A stretch of DNA of 64,000 nucleotides from Vibrio coralliirubri (GTDB lineage: Bacteria > Pseudomonadota > Gammaproteobacteria > Enterobacterales > Vibrionaceae). Positions 54,493-62,706 of the stretch are shown in pieces. The translations under genes and the position numbers were made by a program. Under the pieces are notes generated by a model. It did not search any database. It had not been told where the DNA came from and saw nothing but the letters and a program-made list of their open reading frames with translations. The stretch is from the NCBI RefSeq assembly GCF_024347375.1, contig NZ_AP025470.1:3038001-3102000 (forward strand), written 5' to 3'. Numbering within the stretch: the stretch's first letter is position 1; each line of letters starts with the position of its first letter.

Positions 54493-54540
54493 TAGATAGG
54501 TAGATAGGTAGATAGGTAGATAGGTAGATAGGTAAATAGG
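54493..54540. repeat. Octanucleotide tandem repeat (TAGATAGG)n
   Basis: Five perfect copies of TAGATAGG followed by one variant (TAAATAGG) and a partial copy, in the intergenic region between rpsT and hlyU. Contains stop codons in every reading, so it is non-coding. Candidate variable-number locus. Otherwise 54368-54626 is empty AT-rich sequence. Confidence 0.9.
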
Positions 54541-54626
54541 TAAACACTAACGTTCAATGTGAAATACTAACACTTCCTTGTGTCATTCTATCGCTGATAA
54601 GAAATCCCCCTCCCACCAGCAATAAG

Positions 54627-54920
54627 CTACTTGCAGTAAATACCATGCAGTAGGTTAATCATCGCTTTTACTTCTTCACTACTCAATGTGTAATACACAG
54701 TTTGAGCTTCTTTGCGAGTTTCGACCAAACCATCTCTTCTCAACCAAGCAAGATGTTGAGATAAAGCAGACTGACTCAGTTCCAACTTGCCACACAGCTC
54801 CCCAACCGACAGTTCAGTACCATGTAATAGGCACAAAATCTGTAAGCGACGCTCGTTAGCCATGGCTTTGAGTAGAATCACAGCTTGTGCTGAGTTCTTC
54901 TCCATCTCTTTTAAGTTCAT
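54627..54920 (-). CDS. hlyU: Transcriptional regulator HlyU (ArsR family)
   Basis: 97 aa winged helix: KAMANERRLQILCLLHGTEL, SQSALSQHLAWLRRDGLVET, TVYYTLSSEEVKAMINLLHG. Very like V. cholerae HlyU. Cys30 and Cys96 correspond to the redox pair reported in that protein, so oxidation sensing is plausible. HlyU derepresses haemolysin and RTX toxin genes in pathogenic vibrios. Lies between rpsT and nhaR, as I recall for V. cholerae. Confidence 0.9.
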   Translation of the reverse strand: MNLKEMEKNSAQAVILLKAMANERRLQILCLLHGTELSVGELCGKLELSQSALSQHLAWLRRDGLVETRKEAQTVYYTLSSEEVKAMINLLHGIYCK

Positions 54921-55020
54921 AGTTTGGCTCCCTACAACCTTTACGCCAACTACGGGCTATCAGTATTTCCGGCATATGGTGGAGCTATGATAATCGATAT
55001 CAATTCATTAACAAACTAAC

Positions 55021-55911
55021 TCATTCGAACAATTTGCTAAAATCTGCGTCACATACGTTTTTTACTGCTGGATGTTGGATCATCCTCTCAGCAAATATGA
55101 CGTAGTACTCCTCTTTTAACTCTTCAATACCGCCTAATAGTTGCAGTGATGTGTCTTCTTCCACTTCAGACATATAAAGCGTCGGTGCTAAGAATATTGC
55201 GTCATGATGATAACGAGCAAAAGCCTTCATCAATGCGGCATCATCAAACTCACCTAAAATATCTGGCTTAAGTCCTTGTCTATCAAACCATTGCAGCACT
55301 TTACGCCCCATTGAGGTTCGGCTACCAGGGATCAAAAGCTTTCTTTGCTCCAATACAGCAGGGAAATTAACACCTTCAACCTGACCTGAACTGAAAAAGC
55401 TCATTCCACTCTCACCCAACTTTTTACTGAACAGGCCCGGGCTTTGACTAGAGTCCACCGGACAGTCAGACAAAATCATATCGAGCTTATGTTGAGAGAG
55501 TTGCTCAAGTAGCATTTCATGGGTCGATTCAAAACAACGTAAATGAATGCTGTTATCTGGAGGTATGGTCGACATCAGTATCTTACTGACGAGTCTTTTA
55601 GAGAGCGCATCCGCGACGCCAACATCAAACAGAATATTGGAGTGCTGGCTGTAATTCACGATATCCAGCATCTCGTAACTCAGGCCAAACATACGATCGG
55701 CATATTTAAAGACCAGCTGCCCAAGCTCTGTAGGCTCAACACTGCGGCCATTACGCTTGGTCAACTTGCCATCCATGCGCTCTTCCAAGGCTTTTATCTG
55801 CCCCGTAACCGTTTGTGGTGTTAGAAATAGGGCTTCTGCAGCTTTAGTAACAGAGCCTTGCTTGCAAACCATCCAGAAGTAATACAGATGGTTGTAGTTG
55901 AGATGCGACAT
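55021..55911 (-). CDS. nhaR: LysR-type Na+/H+ antiporter regulator NhaR
   Basis: 296 aa from ATG 55911 ([20 protein letters not shown]), matching the E. coli N-terminus; the frame is open 21 codons further without support. [25 protein letters not shown], then [42 protein letters not shown] and [13 protein letters not shown]. Activates nhaA in response to sodium in E. coli. nhaA is not in this window. Confidence 0.94.
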   Translation of the reverse strand: MSHLNYNHLYYFWMVCKQGSVTKAAEALFLTPQTVTGQIKALEERMDGKLTKRNGRSVEPTELGQLVFKYADRMFGLSYEMLDIVNYSQHSNILFDVGVADALSKRLVSKILMSTIPPDNSIHLRCFESTHEMLLEQLSQHKLDMILSDCPVDSSQSPGLFSKKLGESGMSFFSSGQVEGVNFPAVLEQRKLLIPGSRTSMGRKVLQWFDRQGLKPDILGEFDDAALMKAFARYHHDAIFLAPTLYMSEVEEDTSLQLLGGIEELKEEYYVIFAERMIQHPAVKNVCDADFSKLFE

Positions 55912-56300
55912 AGATGTGCCGTAATAAAAGAGTAGATACCCTTTTATATCAAATATGACACCGCCACTCAACAAACTCGGAAAAACCTAAACAAACATGG
56001 ATTTACCACTTATTTTTTCGAAGTGTCTGATTTCATAATGTAATATTTCAGCGATTATTTTCAATTTTTCTTTAACTTTTAAGATCTATATCACCTATAG
56101 AATTACCGTTAAAAATCAAATTAAAACAACAACTTAAAATAACCACATTAGCTTTAGGAATATTTAAAGAGTAAATCATCACAAAAAAGTCCGACCTAAA
56201 CCAAAATGTAATATTACTGAAATATTTCCCCTCTAACATCACGCTCAGATTAAACAAACAGACCAAACACAGACTTAAACGGTCCAATGGAGAAAACATT
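55912..56300. other. AT-rich intergenic region upstream of nptA
   Basis: No gene seen. The motif ATGTAATATT occurs twice (near 56037 and 56207), once followed by TTCAG and once by ACTGAAATATT, a possible operator pair. No Pho box was recognised although the next gene is a phosphate transporter. Confidence 0.4.
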
Positions 56301-57446
56301 ATGAACCAAGCTACTACTGCAGCAGCGCCTATCTCGAGCACTACTCGTTGGCTACGCTGGGCTAACTTGGCATTCATGCTTTACCTACTATTACTTTCAG
56401 TTTCAATGGTTGGTACAGGCTTCAAATGGGCAACAGGCGAGCAAGCAAAGGTTCTTTTCGAATTTGCTTCACACCCAGTTGCAGGCTTAATGATTGGTTT
56501 AGTAGCAACAGCGCTTATTCAATCATCAAGTACAGTTACTTCAATTATCGTTGGCCTTGTGGCAGGTGGTTTACCTGTTGAGCTAGCTATTCCTATGATC
56601 ATGGGTGCTAACATTGGTACTACGGTAACCAATACGCTAGTTAGCCTTGGTCACGTTCGTTGTAAAGAAGAGTTCAAACGTGCATTCGCAAGTGCGACAA
56701 TCCACGACTTCTTTAACCTATTAGCCGTTGCTATCTTCCTTCCACTAGAGATGGCGTTTGGTATTCTAGAGAAGATTTCTCACTGGTTGGTATCTCCGAT
56801 GCTAGCAACAGGTGATATGAGCATGGGTGGTCTTAACTTCATCAAGCCAATCACTAAACCAGTAGTAAGTGCGATTAAAGAGCCTCTATCAACATTTGGC
56901 GACACTGTTGGCGGTATCATGCTTATCGCTCTAGGTATCGCAACTATCTTCGTAGCTATCACTGTAATGGGTAAGCTGATGAAGAGCCTAATGGTTGGTC
57001 GTGCTCGTGAGATTCTAAAGAACGCAATCGGTCGTGGTCCAATCCACGGTATCGCTTCTGGCTCTATCGTGACTATCCTTGTTCAGTCTTCTTCTACGAC
57101 AACAAGCTTGATGGTTCCACTAGTAGGTTCAGGTGTTCTTAAAGTACGTGACGTTTACCCATTCACTCTGGGTGCAAACATCGGTACATGTATTACGGCT
57201 CTACTTGCAGCGACAGCAGTGTCTGGTGAGTTCGCAGTATTCGCACTACAAATTGCTCTAGTACACTTGGTGTTCAACATCATGGCAACGGTATTCATCT
57301 TCGGTATCCCGTTCCTACGTGAACTTCCAGTTAAAGCGGCAGACATGATTTCAGACATGGCTGTGAAGAACAAAGCTGTAGTGGCTGGTTACCTTGTTGC
57401 GGTATTCCTTGTACTGCCTGGTAGCGTGTTAGCTCTTACTGCTTAA
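56301..57446 (+). CDS. nptA: Na+/phosphate cotransporter NptA
   Basis: 381 aa, Na/Pi-II family. Two inverted repeats each carry the QSSST motif (ALIQSSSTVTSIIVGLVAGG and LVQSSSTTTSLMVPLVGSG) and GANIGTTVTN / GANIGTCITA. No C-terminal PhoU-like domain. Homologous to V. cholerae NptA, also next to nhaR. GGAGA precedes the ATG. Confidence 0.92.
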   Translation: MNQATTAAAPISSTTRWLRWANLAFMLYLLLLSVSMVGTGFKWATGEQAKVLFEFASHPVAGLMIGLVATALIQSSSTVTSIIVGLVAGGLPVELAIPMIMGANIGTTVTNTLVSLGHVRCKEEFKRAFASATIHDFFNLLAVAIFLPLEMAFGILEKISHWLVSPMLATGDMSMGGLNFIKPITKPVVSAIKEPLSTFGDTVGGIMLIALGIATIFVAITVMGKLMKSLMVGRAREILKNAIGRGPIHGIASGSIVTILVQSSSTTTSLMVPLVGSGVLKVRDVYPFTLGANIGTCITALLAATAVSGEFAVFALQIALVHLVFNIMATVFIFGIPFLRELPVKAADMISDMAVKNKAVVAGYLVAVFLVLPGSVLALTA

Positions 57447-57471
57447 CAGCAAAATAAACATCGCTTATAGC

Positions 57472-57505
57472 AAAGCCCGCAACCTCCTAGGTTGCGGGCT
57501 TTTTC
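57472..57505 (+). terminator. Terminator of nptA
   Basis: Stem AAGCCCGCAACCT / AGGTTGCGGGCTT, three-base loop, T run. Confidence 0.9.
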
Positions 57506-57517
57506 TTTTAAGGAACA

Positions 57518-57927
57518 GATACGGGATGCGAGTGAACGAGTAACAAAGAGCAAAAGCAGATACGGGATTCGGGTAAACGAGTAACGAAAAGCAAAAGCAA
57601 AAGCAAAAGCAAAAGCAGATACGAGATTCGGGTAAACGAGTAACGAAAAGCGACTCTCTATAATTATCTGCGTTTTGATATTTCGTATCTAACTGACTCA
57701 AATCTAAACACGCTCTTCGTATCCCGCATCTCGTTTACTCGTATCTAAACATCCGTCATTCCCTACTGCGAGGCACGAGCGGGATAGGGAATCTACCTAG
57801 TGCACAACGCCCAGAGATTCCCTACTCCTTCCTTCGTCAGTCTAGGGCGCTTTTGATCTTAGTATCCCGCATCTCGTTTACTCGTATCTAGACACCCTTC
57901 GTATCCCGCATCTCGTGTACTCGCATC
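57518..57927. repeat. Block of intergenic repeats
   Basis: Three direct copies of a 27-bp unit starting GATACGGGAT and ending AACGAGTAAC start at 57518, 57559 and 57618. Three copies of a related unit in opposite sense (GTATCCCGCATCTCG...ACTCGTATC) start at 57718, 57862 and 57901. A (AAAAGC)n run lies at about 57587-57616. Between them ATTCCCTACT (about 57758) and its complement AGTAGGGAAT (as ATTCCCTACT again near 57816) flank a second element with an internal dyad. No coding capacity. Confidence 0.8.
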
Positions 57928-57935
57928 TAGCTACC

Positions 57936-58412
57936 CTACTTACCTTGCTCATTACGCAGGTACATAATGGCAACCATGCCAAAACCGATAAATTGCCATA
58001 GATACTGCCCGTCGCTTGCGCCAGTGATGGTTTGAGTGAAAGCCATACAAGCCGTCACAAACAGAGAAGCAAAGGCAGCATAGAGCAACCATGGACGCTC
58101 TTTGCCAACCATGAACTCACCTGCAAGTACCGAACGAAGAACCAATAAAAACGGCACACATTGCAAAGCAATCAGAATCGGGAACATAAAGTCGAACGTT
58201 GGGCTCAGCAGAGCATGACCGATTTGGCTCTTATCCCAAGTGCCAACAATGTAACCTTTCCAACCAGCCCAAGTGTCTCCCGCATAAGCGGTCTCAGGCG
58301 TAATGAAGCCAAGTAGCACGCCCATCACTTTATCGATAAAACCATTTTTGAACCAAAAGACGAATAAGAAGATCTGAATTGGAATGATCTGAAAAGCAAA
58401 CTTCTTCAACAT
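57936..58412 (-). CDS. Hypothetical membrane protein, 158 aa
   Basis: From ATG 58412 (MLKKFAFQIIPIQIFLFVFW), with GGGG upstream; the open frame extends 25 codons more without an SD. About four hydrophobic segments (5-20, 70-90, 108-125, 135-150) with a loop GDTWAGWKGYIVGTWDKSQIG in between. No family recognised. Stands alone between the repeat block and a membrane regulator. Confidence 0.7.
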   Translation of the reverse strand: MLKKFAFQIIPIQIFLFVFWFKNGFIDKVMGVLLGFITPETAYAGDTWAGWKGYIVGTWDKSQIGHALLSPTFDFMFPILIALQCVPFLLVLRSVLAGEFMVGKERPWLLYAAFASLFVTACMAFTQTITGASDGQYLWQFIGFGMVAIMYLRNEQGK

Positions 58413-58629
58413 GTGTATACCCCAAATAATGAATGATTTGGTGACCAGTATGTGGAAGTCGGTGTTTTTACGCTTGATGCAAGGCAATCAAGCCTGAGTC
58501 CAAACAATAATCAAACATGTTGAGAAGCCTATTGGCGCAAGGACACCTTGCGGAAGTGCCGTTGCCATCAGCGCTCACGAAACACTTTCGCTTGAAAACG
58601 TATTTGGTGGTTTAGGAAAGGTTTGTTTT

Positions 58630-60042
58630 TTATAAATATTCAATAAGATCAAACAGTTGACCGTTATGCTCTTTTTTCACTTCTGTATAGCGTTGATAGT
58701 TGTATTGCGAACCTTTTGGGTTGTCCGACAGCTTGTCAGCCACACTGAGCAGATAAAAACTGATTGGGCTCGGTGTACTTTCGGCCGCATAAAAAAGGTA
58801 AGGGAAAGCTTGATTGGCATGTTGGTTGATTAACAGTGCAAGACCCAAGGTAAGGTTAGCGATGTCACAACGTGGGTTCATCTCGAAGGCTTGCTTTGCC
58901 AATTGCAGTGCATGTTCGCGATCTTCTTGCTCATGAGTTTGTAAATAAGCCAAAGATTCCGAATACGACAGTAACGCATTGACCAGATAATTATCTCGCC
59001 CTTGTTGTTGAATTGAATCCAACTGAAGTGCTATTTCCTCAAATGGCTGACCACCTTTTCCTTGGTAGAACAACGATATCCCCTCAGAGATAACACTCCA
59101 ATCATCGTAGTTATCAATAGAGGTCACTCGATGACTTGCCACACCGTATTCTGAGCTCATTGGAGCAATAATGGCTTTGATCTCGAGAATCACATCCCCA
59201 ATGGCACCGAAGAAATTATCTTGGCTAAAGCGCTTTTCCACTTTCTGACTTTGATTGGGTTGGCGGTTATTTTGTACAAGCACGCTCAGTACATACTCTC
59301 CACCCTTTTGCTTGAGCCAACCTTTGAGCTCAACACCATTATTGGCAAGTGATTGCTTGCCCTGCTTCGATAGCTGAGAAAAGTGGTAACCCGATAAGTT
59401 TTTTGCCGAGTTCAGCCCGTAGAAAAGATAGTTATAAACGCTTTCTGACATCTCATAATCGTTCGCAGAATCGAGTGTTATGTCATGGATATAAACAGGA
59501 ATCACATCACTTTGATGAGCAGAAATAACAGCTGTGTCATTGGTTGGGACATCGGGTTGCCACGCCCAAGTTGCTATTAAGCCAACCGAGAATACTGCGG
59601 TTGTAATCAGGGCGATGATTTTCTTTTTGGATTTAGCAACAAAAGGTTCAGATTCAGATTCAGATTCAGATTCAGGCAGAGAGACGTCCTCAACGGGAGT
59701 TGGTTCTACGCTCGGCTGAAACACCTCAACATCGAACAGGTAACCTTGCTTAGGAATGGTCTGAATAATCCGATATGGGCGTGACTTATCCTGAAGCTGA
59801 CTGCGCAGTAAGCTGATGACCTGTCTGACCAAGTTGTCAGACACTTGAGTTCTTTGCCACACATCCGCGGCTATCTGTTGAGTGCTAACCACTTGCCCGC
59901 GATTTTCGATGAAATAGCTGAGCAACTTTGCCTGCAATGGCTCTAAATGAATCGCTTCACTATCCACCACTAACTGATTTTTATCAGGGTAGAAAGTAAT
60001 AGGAAAGTCGTGTTGCAATACAAAGCAATGCGAGCGAGTCAT
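58630..60042 (-). CDS. ToxR/CadC-like membrane-bound transcriptional regulator
   Basis: About 470 aa from ATG 60042; a GTG at 60069 is the alternative and neither has a good SD. OmpR-type winged helix (about 5-105; VSDNLVRQVISLLRSQLQDKSRPYRIIQTIPKQGYLF), then an acidic SESESESESEP linker. One TM (about 141-160; KKKIIALITTAVFSVGLIATW) and a periplasmic domain of about 300 residues with TPR-like helices (FEMNPRCDIANLTLGLALL) follow. Ligand and targets unknown. Confidence 0.82.
   Translation of the reverse strand: MTRSHCFVLQHDFPITFYPDKNQLVVDSEAIHLEPLQAKLLSYFIENRGQVVSTQQIAADVWQRTQVSDNLVRQVISLLRSQLQDKSRPYRIIQTIPKQGYLFDVEVFQPSVEPTPVEDVSLPESESESESEPFVAKSKKKIIALITTAVFSVGLIATWAWQPDVPTNDTAVISAHQSDVIPVYIHDITLDSANDYEMSESVYNYLFYGLNSAKNLSGYHFSQLSKQGKQSLANNGVELKGWLKQKGGEYVLSVLVQNNRQPNQSQKVEKRFSQDNFFGAIGDVILEIKAIIAPMSSEYGVASHRVTSIDNYDDWSVISEGISLFYQGKGGQPFEEIALQLDSIQQQGRDNYLVNALLSYSESLAYLQTHEQEDREHALQLAKQAFEMNPRCDIANLTLGLALLINQHANQAFPYLFYAAESTPSPISFYLLSVADKLSDNPKGSQYNYQRYTEVKKEHNGQLFDLIEYL
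59647..59676 (-). repeat. Hexanucleotide repeat inside the ToxR-like gene
   Basis: (TTCAGA)4 plus TTCAGG on the plus strand, encoding Ser-Glu repeats in the linker just before the membrane segment. Six-base steps keep frame, so copy-number change would alter linker length only. Confidence 0.85.
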
Positions 60043-60115
60043 AGTAGTTCTGTAGTTAGAAAAGACCACTCAAGATTATTGGTTTTACAAATAGTAAGCA
60101 AGCCAAGCATAACAA

Positions 60116-60144
60116 ATAAAAAAGGCTGCACAGAGGCAGCCTTT
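60116..60144 (-). terminator. Terminator of thyA
   Basis: Minus strand AAAGGCTGC / GCAGCCTTT, six-base loop, T run. Directly after the thyA stop. Confidence 0.85.
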
Positions 60145-60166
60145 CAATCAAACAAAGCGAGTGAGA

Positions 60167-61018
60167 TTAAACCGAGAATGGGTACTTAATCGCTTCGTGG
60201 CATTCGTAACCTTCAACCCAGAAGTCATCCATCGTTACCCACGTTTCCAAATCTTCTAGAGACTTAATCTCAGGATTGATATGGAATGTTGGGCCAGCTA
60301 ACGGCTCACGCTTTAACTGGATATCACGCATGGGTGCAAGTTGATCTTCGTAGATGTGAGCATTCACAAGCTTATGGTAAGCCACGCCAGCTTTCTTGCC
60401 CGTGATTTGCGCCATGATAGCTAAGAAGACATACACTTGAACCATGTTGAAGTTCAGGCCTAGGGGTACATCGCAAGAGCGCTGAGTGCTGTTTAGGTAC
60501 AGAGTATCACCAAGTAGAGAGAAGTGATGGCTGTACATACACGGACGCAAACAACCCATGTGGAACTCACCTGGGTTATAGAAGTTTAAGATCTCACCGC
60601 GGTCATCGATACCGTTCGTTAGATCATCAACAATCTTTTTCAGTTGGTCGATATGACCGCCGTCAGGTTTTGCCCATGCACGTCCTTGAACGCCATAAAC
60701 ACGGCCCATGTCATCTTCACCCTTGCGGTAAGGATTATTCAGCCATGCTTCGTTCAGGTTCGAGTTCGCATCCCAAGTTTTAGTCCCTAGCTTACGAAAA
60801 TCTTCAGCATTGTCGTAACCACGGATATAGCCAAGCAGTTCAGCAACTGCGGCTTTCCAAAAGCTCTTACGCGTTGTTACCAGTGGGAATTGGTTATTAC
60901 CAACATCATATTCAAGGTCAGCATTGATCACGGTTAGGCAGCGCTTGCCCGTGCGTTCATTTTCAATCCAAGTACCGTCATCAACGATACGCTGACACAG
61001 ATCTAAATACTGTTTCAC
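60167..61018 (-). CDS. thyA: Thymidylate synthase ThyA
   Basis: 283 aa. Nucleophile Cys in [11 protein letters not shown], phosphate site [15 protein letters not shown], and AHIYEDQL. Somewhat longer than E. coli ThyA (264) and with a divergent active-site stretch, yet all key positions are present. Makes dTMP from dUMP. Last gene of the ptsP-tauE-lgt-thyA run; 9 nt after lgt. Confidence 0.93.
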   Translation of the reverse strand: MKQYLDLCQRIVDDGTWIENERTGKRCLTVINADLEYDVGNNQFPLVTTRKSFWKAAVAELLGYIRGYDNAEDFRKLGTKTWDANSNLNEAWLNNPYRKGEDDMGRVYGVQGRAWAKPDGGHIDQLKKIVDDLTNGIDDRGEILNFYNPGEFHMGCLRPCMYSHHFSLLGDTLYLNSTQRSCDVPLGLNFNMVQVYVFLAIMAQITGKKAGVAYHKLVNAHIYEDQLAPMRDIQLKREPLAGPTFHINPEIKSLEDLETWVTMDDFWVEGYECHEAIKYPFSV

Positions 61019-61027
61019 ACCAATTCC

Positions 61028-61849
61028 TTACTTCGTTTGTTGTGGTAGTTCGTCTTTGTAGTGACCACGCTTGTATGCCCACACCATCATCAGCACACCG
61101 ATGATAACCATTGGCAGTGACAAAATTTGTCCCATAGAGATAAATCCACCGAACAAACCTAGGTGAGCATCAGGTTCACGTACATATTCTACTAAGAAGC
61201 GGAATGTACCATATCCAGCTAGGAATAACCCTGATACAGAACCAAGAGGACGCGGCTTTTTGATAAACCAGTTCAAGATGAAGAACAGCACGATACCTTC
61301 AAGCGCCATCTCGTAAAGTTGAGATGGGTGACGAGGAAGTGGACCACCGTTAGGGAACACAATCGCCCATGGCACATCAGTCACACGGCCCCAAAGCTCG
61401 CTGTTCATGAAGTTACCTAAGCGTCCCATGCCTAAACCAAATGGCACCAATGGTGCAATCATGTCTGCAACACCAAAGAAGGTTCGACCGTTCTTTTTGG
61501 CATACCAAAACATGGCAGTAATAACACCAAGCAAACCACCGTGGAAAGACATTCCGCCAGTCCATACCTTAAATAGGTAAAGAGGGTCTGCTAGGAAAAG
61601 ATCAAAGTTGTAGAAAAGTACGTAGCCAATACGACCACCCAGCACCACACCTAGAAAGCCAGCAAACAGTAAGTCTGATACTTGCTCTCGAGTCCAACCG
61701 CTACCCGGTTGGTCAGCTCGGCGATTTGCTAACCAAAGAGCAAACATAAAACCGACAAGGTACATTAGGCCGTACCAACGAACTGAGATTGGTCCTAGTT
61801 CAATAAGAACAGGATCGATATTTGGGAATTCGATAAAACCCTGAGACAT
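61028..61849 (-). CDS. lgt: Prolipoprotein diacylglyceryl transferase Lgt
   Basis: 273 aa, seven membrane segments. Lgt signature [18 protein letters not shown], plus [11 protein letters not shown] with the catalytic His and HPSQLYEM. Transfers diacylglycerol to the lipobox Cys (as in BamD here). Upstream of thyA, the conserved order. Confidence 0.96.
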   Translation of the reverse strand: MSQGFIEFPNIDPVLIELGPISVRWYGLMYLVGFMFALWLANRRADQPGSGWTREQVSDLLFAGFLGVVLGGRIGYVLFYNFDLFLADPLYLFKVWTGGMSFHGGLLGVITAMFWYAKKNGRTFFGVADMIAPLVPFGLGMGRLGNFMNSELWGRVTDVPWAIVFPNGGPLPRHPSQLYEMALEGIVLFFILNWFIKKPRPLGSVSGLFLAGYGTFRFLVEYVREPDAHLGLFGGFISMGQILSLPMVIIGVLMMVWAYKRGHYKDELPQQTK

Positions 61850-61906
61850 ACTTGGCTCTCTATCTAAATTGATTAACGGTTAGCTCAATGGCTAACAGAA
61901 AAGACA

Positions 61907-62698
61907 CTACAGCAGCATTGTGGCTGCTATAAACATTAAAAATACCGCAAAGAATTTCTTCAGCACTGGGGTTGGCAATTGAGTGGCCAGTTTCGCACCC
62001 ACTCGAGTGGTCAAAACAGAGGTACAAGATATCGCGATCAAAGCCGGTAGATAAACATAACCCAAGCTATACGCAGGAAGATCATCGACAGAAGAACCAT
62101 GCCAAATGAAACCTAGCATTCCCGAAATCGCGATAACACAACCGCATACCGAAGATGAGCCGACGGCTTTACGCATTTCCACACCGTGATGGTTAAGGAA
62201 AGGTACCGATAAAGATCCACCGCCAATGCCCGCTAAGCTTGATACCAAACCAATCCCGCCACCACACAGCACGGTTTTAGCTGAACCCGGCATCGATTTT
62301 TGGCTCTTAGAGCGAATCGACAACAGCATTTGCAACGCCAATACCAAGACAATCACACCAAAGACTTTTGGTAGGTATTGAGCTGGAATCACATCGGCCA
62401 CAAAAGAACCGAGGAAGCCACCTATCACCACACCTGGCATCAACCATTTAACGACAAACATCTCTACATTACCCAACTTTAGATGGTTAATCGCAGACGA
62501 TCCCGACGTAACTATGATGGTTGATAGCGAAGTAGCCAATGCCATTTGCATCGCAAACTCTTGAGGGATACCCGCTTTAGGAAGCAAAAACAGTAAGGCA
62601 GGAACCACCAGCAAACCACCACCAATGCCTAGCAAGCCAGCTAAAACACCAACAATAGCACCAAGGCCAGCTAACAAGCCTATCAGTTCATATGACAC
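61907..62698 (-). CDS. TauE/SafE family membrane transporter
   Basis: 263 aa, about eight membrane segments with two GGG-rich repeats: GIGGGLLVVPALLF near the N-terminus and GIGGGSLSVPFLNHHGV in the middle, typical of TauE/SafE (DUF81). Family members export sulfite or organosulfur compounds; substrate here unknown. 8 nt after ptsP, so co-transcribed. Enterobacteria lack this gene between ptsP and lgt. Confidence 0.88.
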   Translation of the reverse strand: MSYELIGLLAGLGAIVGVLAGLLGIGGGLLVVPALLFLLPKAGIPQEFAMQMALATSLSTIIVTSGSSAINHLKLGNVEMFVVKWLMPGVVIGGFLGSFVADVIPAQYLPKVFGVIVLVLALQMLLSIRSKSQKSMPGSAKTVLCGGGIGLVSSLAGIGGGSLSVPFLNHHGVEMRKAVGSSSVCGCVIAISGMLGFIWHGSSVDDLPAYSLGYVYLPALIAISCTSVLTTRVGAKLATQLPTPVLKKFFAVFLMFIAATMLL

Positions 62699-62706
62699 GT
62701 TAAATC

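Noticed and set aside
57518..57927. Regularly repeated units that might be a CRISPR array
   Set aside because: Spacing is irregular (41, 59 bp), orientation is mixed, intervening sequence is itself repeated, and no cas gene is present.
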